A stretch of 64,000 bases of DNA from Cantharellus purpuraceus (lineage: Eukaryota; Basidiomycota; Agaricomycetes; Cantharellales; Hydnaceae). Position numbers and translations under genes: made by a program. Positions 1 to 11,250 of the stretch are shown here, one piece after another. The stretch lies in the NCBI GenBank assembly GCA_025174535.1, contig JALBUN010000049.1, forward strand, positions 62,001 through 126,000, read 5' to 3'. Below the pieces are notes generated by a model. It was not told the DNA's origin, did no database searches, and worked only from the letters and a program-made list of their open reading frames with translations. Each line of letters opens with the position of its first letter. Positions within the stretch are counted from its first letter, which is position 1.

Positions 1-831
1 TGATGGATTGAAGAAGCAGTCTATAAGGGACGTCTGGCAAAATTGACTCAAAGATAACCGAACCAGAGTGGAGTGCCCGTGCGTCTGAGCGTTAGGGATC
101 GCTGGCGGAAGGTGGTGTGGAGCCAGAGATATCAAATAGAGTGTGTGTGGGGTGAGCAGCAAGGCCCTCGAAGAACCGCAAGGCCTAACGCGCCGAGGTA
201 GCGAGATCATTTCCGGCTTCTACATGCAAGCGCGGACACGCCAGTTAAACATGGACGGCCTAATGGACGATAGGGGAAGCCTGGTTACATACCGGACTCT
301 ACTGGGATGCGCTTCCTGGAGCTGTGCAGGGTGTCGACGTAATCGCACTCAGGAGACCCGGTACGTTGATTCGATCAGTTTCATGTAGACAGGGTTCACC
401 CGTGAGGCTGAGCGTTAGACCGGTGATTGAAGCAGGAGCGTAGGAATGACAGAGTAGCCGAGGACAGGCACACGTATGGGGGTGTGAAACGACAAGAAGG
501 AAGACCGTCGGGTTAGGGTTGATAAGCCCATTTGACCGTGATGGGACTGAAAGTGTCAAGGCTGCCGCCTGGGACGTTGTCCTACTAGGAGGTCGTGCCT
601 ACACGGACGTGATTGTATAAGGAGTTAGTTGTCATGGGGAGGCGAGGGAATGGAAATGAGCGTGTGAGGCGAGATCTGGGCTCGACGTGCTTCTCTGCAA
701 GACGGACCGTGATATGCCAGGCGAAGCGAGCTAGCGGTGGAACGACACTGGCGGAATTCGAAATTCAAAGCAGCCAGCCACCCTCGTTGCAGACGACGAC
801 GACGAGGACGAGGACATAGCTCATTTCTGCC
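1..831. other. Leading intergenic stretch, no gene recognised
   Basis: Only short open frames without splice structure, family motif or codon bias are visible here. A small ORF at 143-388 has no recognisable content. The last 200 bases may hold the promoter and 5' leader of the gene starting at 832, but I see no clear TATA box. Confidence 0.5.
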
Positions 832-3649
832 ATGTCGACGGCGACGCGGACAGAGTCGCCGCCCTCTCTTCCCTCCTTTGCACAGACGTTCAGCCATCTC
901 AACCGCGACACGGCACCCAAGGTCTCCCTCGCCGACACCCTCCCGCCCATCATCCACAACGTCGACGCACCCGATTCCCGCTCTGACGTGCGCAAAAAGC
1001 GGCCTCGCCACCCCGACTCCGACATGCAAAGGTAAACACACACACGCTGTCTCTTCACTGCAACGCTGGCATGCTCATCTGCGCACGGCTTCAGCACCGT
1101 CGTCAAACGTGAAACGCCCCCCTCCCCGTCCCCCGACTGTCCCAGCGTCGAGCACGACCAGCTCGATGCCACCCCGCCGCCCCGCCGCCCCGCGAAGAAA
1201 CGTCGCGTCAATGCCGCACAGGGCCCCAAAACCCGCCCGCCGCCACCTGCAGACTCCGACCCGCCCCCCGTCCCTGCCTTTTCGGGCCCCACCTCCACAG
1301 ACCAGGGCCCGATGGAGCAGGTCCGCCGTCTTCACACCTTCGCTGTAGCCATGCCCCCTCATCTCGTTTCTGTAGGTTCGCACAATGTTATCTATCAAGC
1401 AGAAACAGCAGGACATTATCGAGCAGCGTCGTGGATCCGCAGCGGGCCTGCTCCAGTCCACCTCTGGCGCATCACCACGACCGCCCCCGCTGGTGCGGCG
1501 ACAGTCAGGCACCAGCATCAACAGCGCCTCCATCGGCTCCTCACAGCAGCCACACCGCGCCTCCCCTCAACACGCCACACCCCCACACCACACCCTCCCT
1601 GCCCCCAACAACTCCTTCTCCAACTCCCGCCGCCGCAAAGGCGCCGCCCTCCAGATGAACGGGCACACACTCCCCCCCACAGCGCCCTCCCGTCTCCCGC
1701 CACCCATCCTCACCCCCTCCGCCTCCACCTCCACCCCCACCACCCACGCCTTTTCACAGCCGCCACCGCCCCCCCTCACACGCACCCCCGCCATCGCCAA
1801 ATCCTCCACCACCCGCGCGGCGCCCCCCAAGCCGCTCACCATCGCGCCACACGCCCACTCGCGCCGCCTGGAGCCCCTCGTGCACTCTGCGCCCGTCATT
1901 GGCGGGTTTGGCCCCGTGCGCGTGCCCGAGCTGCCCCCGGTGCCTATCACGCCCGGCGGCCGGCGGGCTGCCGGCGGAAGTGGTGGCAGTGGCATGGTGG
2001 GGCCCGGCGTCAGTGGCGGGGCCAGCGTGGCGATTGCCAAGAGCGGCGGGATGCGCACGGCGGGGCTGGGGCTAGGGCTGGGCCTGGGCCTGGGCAGGGT
2101 GGGCCTGTCTGTGTCTGGGACGGTGGGGATGGTGTCGGGGGTGAGCTCCGTGTCGGGTGTGGGGACGGTGCCACCGACACCGGCGTATGCGAGTTTGTTG
2201 TCGCAGCAACAGCAGCAGCCGGCGGCGGCGGCGGCGGCAACCACGTCTGGGGCTGGGTCTGCGGGAGTGGCGTCAGGATCGGGGTCGGGGTTGGGATCGG
2301 GGTCGGGGTTGGCGGGGCAGGATGGGGGCAAGTCAGGGTTTTTGCAGCTGTTTGAGAATTTTTACGATTCGTTGGCGGATTCGCGGTTGTTGAAGCAGTG
2401 GTTGCAGGAGCAGCTTGCCAAGAGTCAGTCGTTGTTGGAGCAGTTGGGGAGGGTGGAGAAGGAGAGGGAGGGAGGAGGAGGGGGAGGGGGAGATGGCATG
2501 ACAATGTCGTTGGTGGAGGAGATGGTGGAGCGGCGGGTGGGGCCGATGAGGAATGAGGTGGAGGGGTTGAGGCGGCGCGTGGGGGAGTTGGAGGAGATGT
2601 TGTATCGGGAGCGACAGCGGGGTGGAGTGGTGGCCCGACGCGACTCGATGTTGTATGAGGAGAGTAGTGGACGACGCGTTTCGGGGCGGGTGGGTGAGGG
2701 CGTTGGTGGGTATGTTTTTCCGGAGCGGAGGGATAGCGTGGGTGAGCGGGAGAGGGCTCGAGAGCGGGATAGAGATCGTGAACACGATCGCGAACACGAA
2801 TACGAGCATGACCGTGGGTCCCCCGCTGGCTCTGGCTCGCTGCACTCGTCTCCGTCATACGAGCCACAGCAGCAGCAACAGCCACCACCCCCACCCCACT
2901 CCCAGCCACACGGGCACTCGCAATCACACCGCCTCTCGACGAGCGCCGTGCGGCTCGAGTCGGGCCCGTCTGGTACGCATCATGGGCTCTCACACTCTCA
3001 TACGCACACGCATGCGCTGGGACAGCAGGTGCATGGGCAGGTGGTGCTGGGACACGTGCATCCCCACCAGCCGCACGCGCACGGACATGCACATGTACAT
3101 GTGCAGCCCGTGTTTCCGCTGCCGTCGTCGTCGGCGTCGTCGTCCTCGGCGGGACAGCAGCAGCATCAGCAGCATCATAGGCCGTCGCCGTTGGGGATGG
3201 AGCGCGATGCGGGCCGGGCGTGGGAGCGGCGGCGACACGGGGTGGAGGGTCCAGGCACGATGGGCTCGGGTTCAGGCACGGGCGCGGGGGCGGGGGCGGG
3301 TGCGGGGGCGAGTAGCGGTAACGGCAATAACAACGGGAACGGGAACGGGGACGGGAACGGAAGCGGGGCCAGTAACAGTGATGGCCGACCCGACGTGGGG
3401 CGCGAGCGGGCACTGACGCCGCAGAAGCCGAAGCCGAAGCCGAAGCCGAAGCCGAAGCCGAAGCAGCAGCCATCGGTGCCGCTCTCCCAGGCGTCTGTCT
3501 CGGCGTCCTCGTCGGCGTCGGTGTCGTCGTCATCGGCATCTGCGAAGGCAAAGATGAAGACACAGGCACAGGCACAGCCGGTACAGACGCAGCCGCAGAG
3601 CCAGAGCCAGACACAGACGCAGACACAAGCACGCGCTCCCTCTGCGTGA
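832..3649 (+). CDS. Conserved basidiomycete protein of unknown function, low-complexity with coiled-coil core
   Basis: Three exons: 832-1031, 1095-1320 and 1376-3649. Introns are GT-AG (62 and 55 bp) and the joined frame is open for 899 aa. The start at 832 is chosen because exon 1 runs open from it and splices in phase. Residues 1-140 are Pro-rich with a basic KKRR stretch that could be a nuclear signal. A conserved block begins VRTMLSIKQKQQ at residue 143. About residue 465 there is a second conserved block (FENFYDSLADSR) leading into a coiled coil to about 557. The C-terminal third is low complexity: His-rich about 680-720, Ser/Gly/Asn runs, then KP repeats and Gln/Ser runs. I recall similar architectures among uncharacterised mushroom proteins but know no function. 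A decayed partial copy lies at 11,848-12,540. GC-rich runs in exon 3 create long false ORFs on both strands. Confidence 0.8.
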
Positions 3650-4335
3650 TCCGCTAACGACCCAAGCAACTCGGGCACTCAGGCACTCCAGTTACCCAAG
3701 CTACTCGCGTTCAAGGACCCTCGCGTCTTCATGATGAATGAATAGGCTAACCCGATCGGCGATCGGGCGTGTCTTTACGACCACGTATCTATTTCCTTTA
3801 CGTTGACCTCGGACGGTTTGGTGTCTTTTTTTTTTTCCTTGGGGTGAGGTGTGGGTGTGGGTTTCTTCCCTCGTTTCTGTTTCTGTTTGTTTCGTTTTTT
3901 CTTTTCTTTTGTCTCTTTGCCTGAACGCTGTCGTCATGCTCTCTCCGTCTTATCCTCGTCCATCGTGCTTTCATATTTTCCATTATCTCGCTCGTATACA
4001 TACATGCTGGTTCGTGTCATCCTTCCGCCCCTCTTCCCCTCGTTTTCCGTATCGTCGTCGTCGTCGTCGTTGTGTGTGTGTAACATCATCATCGTACATT
4101 GTCGCTCACAAAGTGAAAGTTCTTGTTTTTTCTTGTTTTATCTTGTTTCTTGTTTCTTTTTTTGCTTCCTTGTTTCTTGCTTTCCTTTTCTTTTATGTTG
4201 ATAAAATGTTCTTTACAAAGTAAGATACTGACTGATAGATGGGTGTATGATATATGGAAGGCGGAAGGCGGGTTTCAGTTGCGTAAAGCAGATATGGACG
4301 CTTGGTTTTGATTCAAAATTATATTAGTACGTTCA
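3650..4335 (+). other. Probable 3' UTR / downstream region with long pyrimidine tract
   Basis: The stretch after the stop codon at 3649 is extremely T/C-rich from about 3815 to 4195. Its open frames are only runs of Phe/Ser/Leu and are treated as non-coding. It is plausibly the 3' UTR and terminator zone of the 832-3649 gene. Confidence 0.4.
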
Positions 4336-4407
4336 ACTTGTGGCTGATCAGAGTTCTTCAGAATGGACCTGCGCGAGGTGTTTGACGCCGGGTCTAGCAT
4401 TTCAAGC

Positions 4408-4633
4408 GGTGCCCCGAAAACCTGTGCCATGTATGACTCAACGGGGCTATTCTCAGTTTATAAACGACCCTCGTCTCAGACCAAGATCTGCTCGCTCGCT
4501 GGGTTCCTCTGATCTCATAAGTCTACCAGTGGCGGACATGCGGGGTGGTGGACCGAAGAGATCATATGCCGAAGCCGTCAGGACTCTGGGTGAGCGCCTT
4601 GGTGGCTTCAGAACGGATCCGCGCTGGACGTGA
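4408..4633 (+). repeat. Promoter-start module, copy 1 (31-aa ORF)
   Basis: First of two diverged direct copies about 240-260 bp apart. It has a TGTATGACTCAACGG block, a TATA-like TTTATAAACGACCC at 4457 and an ATG at 4538. The reading frame starts MRGGGPKRSYAEAVRTLG and stops at 4633 after 31 aa. Copy 2 shares each landmark in the same order. This copy appears to be the truncated, probably non-functional one. Confidence 0.5.
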
Positions 4634-4657
4634 TGTGGGGGGCGTAGCATCAAGCAG

Positions 4658-4860
4658 TGACAAACCTGTGCTATAAGTATGACTCAACGGAATTATCTCA
4701 GTTAGTCTCCTGAGTGCGTCTGGCGCATATATAAACGACCCGAGGACGCTGAATCTCAGTCCAAGGTCTGCCCCACAAGCCTACCTACCAGCGGCGATCA
4801 TGCTGGGTGGTGGACTGAGGAGATCATATGCGGAAGCCGTCAGGATTCTGGGTGGATGCT
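4658..4860 (+). repeat. Promoter-start module, copy 2
   Basis: Second direct copy: the TGACTCAACGG block, a better TATA box (CATATATAAACGACCC at 4727) and an ATG at 4800 beginning MLGGGLRRSYAEAVRILG. Conservation spans the upstream region and the first 18 codons or so, then the copies diverge. It differs from copy 1 by an extra stretch between the TGACTCA block and the TATA box. Confidence 0.5.
4727..4735 (+). promoter_or_regulatory. TATA box of the small spliced gene
   Basis: TATATAAA-type element about 65-70 bp upstream of the ATG at 4800, matched in spacing by the weaker TTTATAAA upstream of copy 1. Confidence 0.45.
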
Positions 4861-5245
4861 CACACGTGCCTGTTGTGGTGCCTTTTTTCCCCGAGGACGA
4901 CGGATGGACGGATGTCTCGTCCGTGATGAGCTGTTCGTGGCCCAGCGCTGTCAGTGCGACTGAGGAGGAGAGGAATGGGGGTAAGTCAAGCGATGACGCT
5001 GCGTTACTGTGATGCCTGACTTGTTGTACCTTCAAGACAAATGCCTCGCTCGGAGGCCTGATCTTGTGCATTCAGATATGTTGATGGATGAGTATGCGGA
5101 CACCAGAGGCCAGCACGCCCTGACAACCGCGACCCACCACGCCAGTCGCTCTAGCCGACTTTATGACGAGGTTCACGCATGCTTCAACACCCACAAGCCT
5201 TGGCGTCCCTTTCCAGGTACATCACACACGGCTTTGAATGTGTAG
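4800..5245 (+). CDS. Small spliced gene, unknown function (129 aa)
   Basis: Two exons, 4800-4980 and 5037-5245, with a 56-bp intron that starts GTAAGT and ends TTCAAG. The joined frame is open for 129 aa. The start is the ATG of promoter module copy 2. No signal peptide, membrane segment or known domain is visible. The N-terminal RRSYAEAVRIL stretch is shared with the neighbouring copy 1. A TATA box lies at a reasonable distance. A good donor, a good promoter and an open spliced frame support it, but no family does, so this remains a prediction. Confidence 0.4.
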
Positions 5246-5815
5246 ACAAAGCAGCCACTGAGGGTGAGAACTTTTTTTCTAGGGTGTAGTGATAACTGTC
5301 GCAGAGAGCGCACTGTGATGAGGGCGGTTGAGAGGAAGAAAAGAAGGAGGAATTTGAAGAGGGAAACGAGGGACTCCGCGACGCATTGTTTCATCGGCGA
5401 GTGAGGGATTTTTTGCTGTATCTTTTTTTATATTTCGCTTGAAATTGTGATGAGAGACAGCATTTATCCGCTGGGTTTTAGACACGCTATTCTAGGGTTT
5501 CGGAATTCGAAACACGCGTTGATTATAGACACTCTCATCAAAGCAGATGTAGGGGCAACTGTAGAAATCTGTATAGGATGATCTGTACGTCGTACATGAG
5601 TATCATAGTGTCAAACAAGCAAAGTACATTGCCTCTCACCTCAGTCGGTATGTGGGATATATTTACGACTGAGGGAAGAAGAAATGACTGGCGGTTATAA
5701 TTAAGTATTTCCGCCAGTGTAAGAAATGAAAAGCCTGTGCCACTAAATATAGTTGACGGTTAGCTTCTGAAGTTCCCGTCATCCAAATGTAGTTAACGGG
5801 TCGCAATATGTGGAT
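5246..5815. other. No gene seen
   Basis: AT-richer sequence with only short frames. Nothing with splice signals, motif or repeat relationship to the rest of the window. Confidence 0.4.
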
Positions 5816-6012
5816 GCGTGACGAAGATTTGACTATGAAGCGACTCGACCTCAAAGTGGACGCATGTAGGTCCACGGCTCGGCAGGGCATACAAGAAAAA
5901 TTTTCTAGCGCCTGCTGGAGTTCACGTCTTTGTCCGTGAACTCCAGGTACGCATACTGTGATGATTTGTATATCTCTAATCTAATACACATCTTTGTCCG
6001 TGAACTCCAGCT
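5816..6012 (+). repeat. 3' end of repeat family X (CpG-intact copy) with hairpin
   Basis: Matches 54,560-54,746 (same strand) and 37,377-37,560 (opposite strand). It contains a near-perfect inverted repeat CTGGAGTTCACG...CGTGAACTCCAG at about 5919-5945 and a second direct copy of the right arm at about 5989-6012. This copy keeps CpG sites that are TpG or CpA in the other two. Only the 3' end of the family is present here. Confidence 0.65.
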
Positions 6013-6152
6013 GTAGACTTAAGGTCCAGCTCACCGCCTGAACCTACTAGTTGTTAATGCACTTCACATTCCAACAGCAACGCATACGTACTGTACATTC
6101 GAGTCACCTTGGACAGTATAAAGGAAGCAAGAGTACTGGTGGAGGATAAGGG

Positions 6153-6728
6153 TTACCTTATTTCTGACTTGATTTCTACTCCTGCAGAGTTGAATGTGGG
6201 AACTGGAACACTTTCGCGTTCTTGTGGCGGCACTTTTGCTGCAAAATCTCTGGCCATCTGTGAGCCAACATCATACAGGCTATTGAGAGACGCGGGCATT
6301 TCTCTGATGATTCCCTGGTTGTGCAAATACTATGAATGTCAGTCAGTGAGAGGAATGAGAAATATGTGACTAGGGATCCTTGCCTCGATTGCATTAAAGG
6401 CCCAACTCTTACAATTCCAATTCGTATCCTCTTGCATCATTTCTACAGCAGCCAGTATCTCGGATATCTCTTTGCCGCTCTTTTGAGTCTTATCCAGGAG
6501 ACACAACGCTAACAACTTTGCTGTCCGACCTAAGACCTGAAGCGGCTCATAGTTCCAATCCTGGTTCGTGCGTCGGCTTGGATTGGGTCTGTTGATAGCA
6601 TGGAATCGCCAAGTATTGATCTCGTCTGGGTCTGGGTTTTTAGGGGACACCAAGATGCTCATGTGGTAGTTATCGTGATTAGAGCGTGCATAGAATGCCA
6701 GGTAGATGCGGTTCTTGTTTCGTGGCAT
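6153..6728 (-). CDS. Small DUF6914-like fungal protein, copy A (GC-AG intron)
   Basis: Two exons, 6384-6728 and 6153-6329, giving 173 aa. The intron has a GC donor (GAG|GCAAGG) and ends TTCATAG; the equivalent donor in copy B is GT. The start at 6728 (MPRNKNRIYLAFYARS) is preferred because the motif after it resembles the start of fungal DUF6914-type proteins, although the frame stays open upstream to 6869. Family resemblance is from memory of the N-terminal pattern and the central LVSPKNPDPDEINTWRFH stretch. Function is unknown; no signal peptide or membrane segment is seen. It lies 3' of the kinase gene on the same strand. Confidence 0.6.
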
Positions 6729-7010
6729 AGTGGGCAGAATTAAGGCAATATAGCTAATAGCTGCAACTAGTCGAGGGCTGACTCTGGTTTTGGCTGGCGA
6801 AACCTCAATTTCAGCATCCTCATCGAGGCGTGTATGAGGCAATATATAACCATTGCCACGTCTAATCAACGTGGGTCAGGTGTGGCGTACAACGCGGATC
6901 AGGCGTGGCGAAGGCTAATATCTATTCTATTACAAGCTGTCTAAGATATACGTAAACGGATCTCCGATTAAAGTTGAAAAAGACAAGCGAGGATATTCAC
7001 AGGCGCAACA

Positions 7011-8332
7011 TCATAGACGAGTAAACACACCACCAACGTACTCATCAACCTTCAGTTCCGCAGGATAAGGATCCAAAATCTCGTCCCGTAAATCGTACCA
7101 CATCTCATTGGAACGGAAGTTGCTATCTGCCCAACGAGCATATTCCCAGTACTCAGGATACCAACCCGCCGACTCCCAATCAACGATGGCGGCAATCCTG
7201 CCCTTCTTGATAATGATGTTCCTTGGAGCAAGGTCTCCATGTGAGAATGTCGTGCGATACTGACGTTGCGCAACGGCCTGAAACTGCGACCACACATGAC
7301 GATGATCTTGGGAGTGGAGGACAAATTCATGTCCAAGACAGGCATGAAACTCCTTCACGGAAGGAAACGAGGGGAATGGTGAACCAGGTAGGCGAATATC
7401 AAATATCCCACTTCCATCTACAGCCTCCACTCTACCGGGATTCGGGGGCTTCAAAGCACGCATCTGAGTGAGATAGTCTTTCATCTGCAAACGAATGCCC
7501 TGTTTCTGTTGAGGGGACAAGGTAGCCGAAACGTACGTCATTTCTGTTCCATTGATGTAGTCCATGACGATATACGTCCTATCACCGATGATGAATACGT
7601 CTTGAATCCGTGGAACGGGTATGGTAGTATTTTGAGCAATATACTCAATGTTGGCGGCCTCAGCCGCGCGAGTGACGGCGGTGAACTTGACAACTGATCG
7701 GGGACCAAAGCGACACACTCCTACAGAGGCAAACGTTTTGTATGCATGGCACCCAAGCCAGATACGGAGGCGGGCGAGATTGCGTTCCGAACGCGTGAGT
7801 ATGCGTGGACATATGGCTAGAGCCCAGCCCAGAATGACTATGGTGTGTAGATATACTTCTAATGCAAGCCTACCGAATATTGGCCCGTTTACACGCATTT
7901 TGTGACCACCATCACTCATTTGGGCTTCTTGAGCTAAATATGGGAAGGAAAGACGAAGGTACAATGAGTGAAGACCAATATCACAAATAGGAACTCCAGG
8001 GCCTACTCTCTCGGAGATTATCTCTCGATAAAGTGTCAGAACACGGACCCGCAGGAACAAATCCTACAATTTTGGAGGGTTGCATTGAGATAGCCTCATT
8101 ACCGAAAGAGCCATCAACATTATCTCGAGTGGTAGCCACATCTACAAGGTAGGGAAAAGTTGGTGGTATAATAAGTGGATGTATATCGAGCCTCACCAAG
8201 TAGACTTCCCTCTCCTTTCACAATGGAAACATGAGATAGCTCCTTGTCTAACGTCGGTGCTAACGCCGTGTGGGTGTGTTCGTGTGGAGCGCATTCTGTG
8301 GCTGATATCACCTCTACATCAACGGCTGACAT
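7011..8332 (-). CDS. Phosphotransferase-family (APH/choline-kinase-like) protein, copy A
   Basis: Three exons: 8197-8332, 8007-8141 and 7011-7933. Introns have GTGAGG...TTGTAG and GTAGGC...ATTTAG ends, and the spliced frame gives 397 aa. Catalytic-loop motif HGDLAPRN lies at residues 322-329 (Asp324 and Asn329 expected catalytic and metal ligands). The metal-binding DWE motif starts at Asp342. An ATP-lobe segment ends IVMDYINGTEM. Fungal APH-fold kinases phosphorylate small molecules or are uncharacterised; the substrate cannot be inferred. The first exon (MSAVDVEVIS...) is the least certain part. Copy B is frameshifted, so this is probably the only working copy of the pair. Confidence 0.7.
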
Positions 8333-8540
8333 CTTCTAGTTAGTAGGATTGTGGATTATAATGTTCAAATAGCGATGCTATCAGAGAAGTGACGGGGTAA
8401 TAAGGTGACATAGGCGAGGACAGAGAAAGCTGCTTGGTCAGCGGCGGATCTAGCCAGACCAGAGGGAGCGTACCAAATTCGGAAACGAACCCTCTTGGCT
8501 AAAATTAATTGATTCTTGATGAATCTACAGTAAAGATTAG

Positions 8541-8757
8541 GCACACCCAGCCCCATCAAAGCCGACAACATCCTCTGCGACCTCTCCTCCAAGATCCACG
8601 TCATCCTCGACGGTGGGCCCTGCAAAGGTTGGGGTGGCGTCGTCGATGCGCCAGACATGGACGGCTGCTAGCGTATGTTGCATCCGTGGTGTATGACAGT
8701 CAAAGAGATGAAGAGAGTACTAGCTTCTGGAAGCCTTTTGTTGCGCGCACTCCGTAG
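8541..8757 (+). pseudogene. SUA5/YrdC (threonylcarbamoyl-AMP synthase) fragment, unit A
   Basis: A plus-strand frame reads IKADNILCDLSS then VILDGGPCKG and VVDAPD, matching the Sua5 pattern around its DGGxxxVGxESTVxD motif; the VGxEST part is lost through a small frameshift. Further on, a frame resembling LRPGxxTVxE is also displaced. The family makes threonylcarbamoyl-AMP for tRNA t6A. Only about 70 codons of the C-terminal half remain, and it ends at the duplication junction. Confidence 0.55.
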
Positions 8758-8784
8758 ATAATGCGATTGATGATGCACCCACAA

Positions 8785-8824
8785 TGTACATTCGAGTCAT
8801 CTTGTGTACATTCGAGTCATCTTG
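8785..8824. repeat. Duplication junction with 20-bp direct repeat
   Basis: TGTACATTCGAGTCATCTTG occurs twice back to back (8785-8804, 8805-8824). The first follows the end of unit A and the second starts unit B. It is the physical joint of the 2.7-kb tandem duplication. Confidence 0.8.
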
Positions 8825-8867
8825 GACAGCATTGAGTGAAGCAAGAGTACTGGAGGATTGCAAAGGG

Positions 8868-9443
8868 TTACCTTATTTCTGACTTGATTTCTACTCCTGC
8901 AGAGTTGAATGTGGGAACTGATACACTCTCGCGTTCTTGTGACGACACTTTTGCTGCAAAATCTCTGGCCATCTGTGAGCCAACATCATACAGGCTATTG
9001 AGAGACACGGGCATTTCTCCGATGATTCCCTGGTTGTGCAAATGCTATGAATGTCGGTAAGTTAGAGGAATGAGAAACATGTGACTAGGGATCCTGACCT
9101 CGATTGCGCTAAAGGACCAACTCCTGCAATTCCAATCTGCATCATCCTGCACCAATTCTACAGCGGTCAGCATCTCGGATATTTCTTTGCCGCTCTTTTG
9201 AGTCTTATCCAGGAGACACAACGCTAACAATCTTCTTGTCCGACCTACGACTTCACGCGGTTCGTAATGCCACTCCTGTTCCGTGCGTCGACTTGGATCG
9301 GGCCTGTTCATGACATGGAGTCTCCAAGTATTGGTCAAGTTCGGGTCTGGGTTTTTAGGAGACACCAAGATACCGATGTGGTAGTCATCGTGATTGGAGC
9401 GTGCATAGAATGCCATGTAGATGCGGTTCTTGTTTCGTGGCAT
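8868..9443 (-). CDS. Small DUF6914-like fungal protein, copy B
   Basis: Exons 9099-9443 and 8868-9044 give 173 aa, the same length as copy A, with a canonical GT donor (GAG|GTCAGG) and TTCATAG acceptor. The start at 9443 (MPRNKNRIYMAFYARS) matches copy A. Differences from A are mostly substitutions; one in-frame 3-base difference lies upstream of the chosen start. The function is unknown. Both copies keep open frames, so both may be expressed. Confidence 0.6.
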
Positions 9444-9722
9444 AGTGGGCAGAAAGGCAATATAGCTAATAGCTGCAACTAGTCGAGGGCTGACTCTGGT
9501 TCTGGCTAGCGAAACCTCAATTTTAGCTTCCTCGTTGAGGCGTGTATGAGGCACTATATAACCATAGCCACGCCTGATCAACGTGGGTCAGGTGTGGCGT
9601 ACAACGCGGATCAGGCGTGGCGAAGGCTAATATCTATTCTATTACAAGCTGTCTAAGATATACGTAAACGGATCTCCGATTAAAGTTGAAAAAGACAAGC
9701 GAGAATATTCACAGGCGCAACA

Positions 9723-11039
9723 TCATAGACGAGTAAACACACCACCAACGTACTCATCAACCTTCAGTTCCGCAGGATAAGGATCCAAAATCTCGTCCCG
9801 TAAATCGTACCACATCTCATTGGAACGGAAGTTGCTATCTGCCCAACGAGCATATTCCCAGTACTCAGGATACCAACCCGCCGACTCCCAATCAACGATG
9901 GCGGCAATCCTGCCCTTCTTGATAATGATGTTCCTTGGAGCAAGGTCTCCATGTGAGAACATCGTGCGATACTGCCGTTGCGCAACGGCCTGAAACTGCG
10001 ACCACACATGACGATGATCTTGGGAGTGGAGGACAAATTCATGTCCAAGACAGGCATGAAACTCCTTCACGGAAGGAAATGAGGGGAATGGTGAACCAGG
10101 TAGGCGAATATCAAATATCCCACTTCCATCTACAGCCTCCACTCTACCGGGATTCGGGGGCTTCAAAGCACGCATCTGAGTGAGGTAGTCTTTCATCTGC
10201 AAACGAATGCCCTGTTTCTGTTGAAGGGACAAGGTAGCCGAAACGTACGTCATTTCTGTTCCATTGATGTAGTCCATGACGATATACGTTCTATCACCGA
10301 TGATGAATACGTCTTGAATCCGTGGAACGGGTATGGTAGTATTTTGAGCAATATACTCAATGTTGGCGGCCTCAGCCGCGCGAGTGACGGCGGTGAACTT
10401 GACAACTGATCGGGGACCAAAGCGACACAATCCAAAAGGAAAAAACACCCTGTATGCATGGCACCCAAGCCAGATACGGAGGCGGGCGAGATTACGTTCC
10501 GAACGCGTGAGTACGCGTGGACATATGGCTAGAGCCCAGAATGACTATGGTGTGTAGAGTACGCTTCTAATGAAGCCTACCAAACATTTGCCCATTTACA
10601 CGCGTGTCGTGACCATCATCACTCGTCCGGGTTTCTTGAGCTAAATATGAGAAGGAAAGACGAAGGTACAATGAGTGAAGACCAATATCACAAATAGGAA
10701 CTCCAGGGCCTACTCTCTGGGTGATTATCTCTCGGAAAAATGCCAGAACACGGACCCGTAGGAACAGACCCTACAATTTTGTAGGGTTGCATTGAGATAG
10801 CCTCATTACCGAAAGAGCCATCAACATTATCTCGAGTGGTAGCCACATCTACAAGGTAGGGAAAAGTTGGTGGTATAATAAGTGGATGTATATCGAGCCT
10901 CACCAAGTAGACTTCCCTCTCCTTTCACAATGGAAACATGAGATAGCTCCTTGTCTAACGTCGGTGCTAACGCCGTGTGGGTATGTTCGTGTGGAGCGCA
11001 TTCTGTGGCTGATATCACCTCTACATCAACGGCTGACAT
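9723..11039 (-). pseudogene. APH-like kinase, copy B, frameshifted
   Basis: Exon positions correspond to copy A: 10,904-11,039, 10,714-10,848 (same lengths) and 9723-10,640. The last exon is 918 bp against 923 in A. A 5-bp deletion (GCCCAGAATG where A has GCCCAGCCCAGAATG) and a 1-base loss near 10,573 break the frame, giving a stop soon after exon 3 begins. The C-terminal 241-aa frame (9723-10,448) still holds the catalytic HGDLAPRN and DWE motifs, so a truncated product lacking part of the N-lobe is conceivable but unlikely to work. Confidence 0.65.
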
Positions 11040-11250
11040 CTTCTAGTTAGTAGGATTGTGGATTATAATGTTCAAATAGCGATGCTATCGGAGAAGTGAC
11101 GAGGTAATATGGTGACATATAGGCGAGGACAGAGCAAGCTGCTTGGTCAGCGGCGGATCTAGCCAGACCAGAGGGAGCGTACCAAATTCGGAAACGAACC
11201 CTCTTGACTAAAGTTAATTGATTCTTGAAGATGAATCTACAGTAAAGATT

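Larger units (their letters stand above)
6092..8784. repeat. Tandem duplication, unit A (2.7 kb)
   Basis: Unit A aligns over its length with 8805-11,489. Both start TGTACATTCGAGTCA and end GATGATGCACCCACAA. Each carries, left to right, a small DUF6914-like gene (minus), an APH-like kinase gene (minus) and a SUA5-like fragment (plus). Divergence is low in exons and small indels are present. Confidence 0.85.

Noticed and set aside
2010..3632. 540-aa minus-strand ORF opposite the first gene
   Set aside because: Arg/Pro/Ser/Ala-rich mirror of a GC-rich coding exon. The plus strand has splice structure and conserved blocks, so this is a shadow frame.
3849..4223. Phe/Ser/Leu-rich ORFs that could look like membrane proteins
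   Set aside because: Produced by a pyrimidine-rich 3' UTR in all frames; no splice or codon support.
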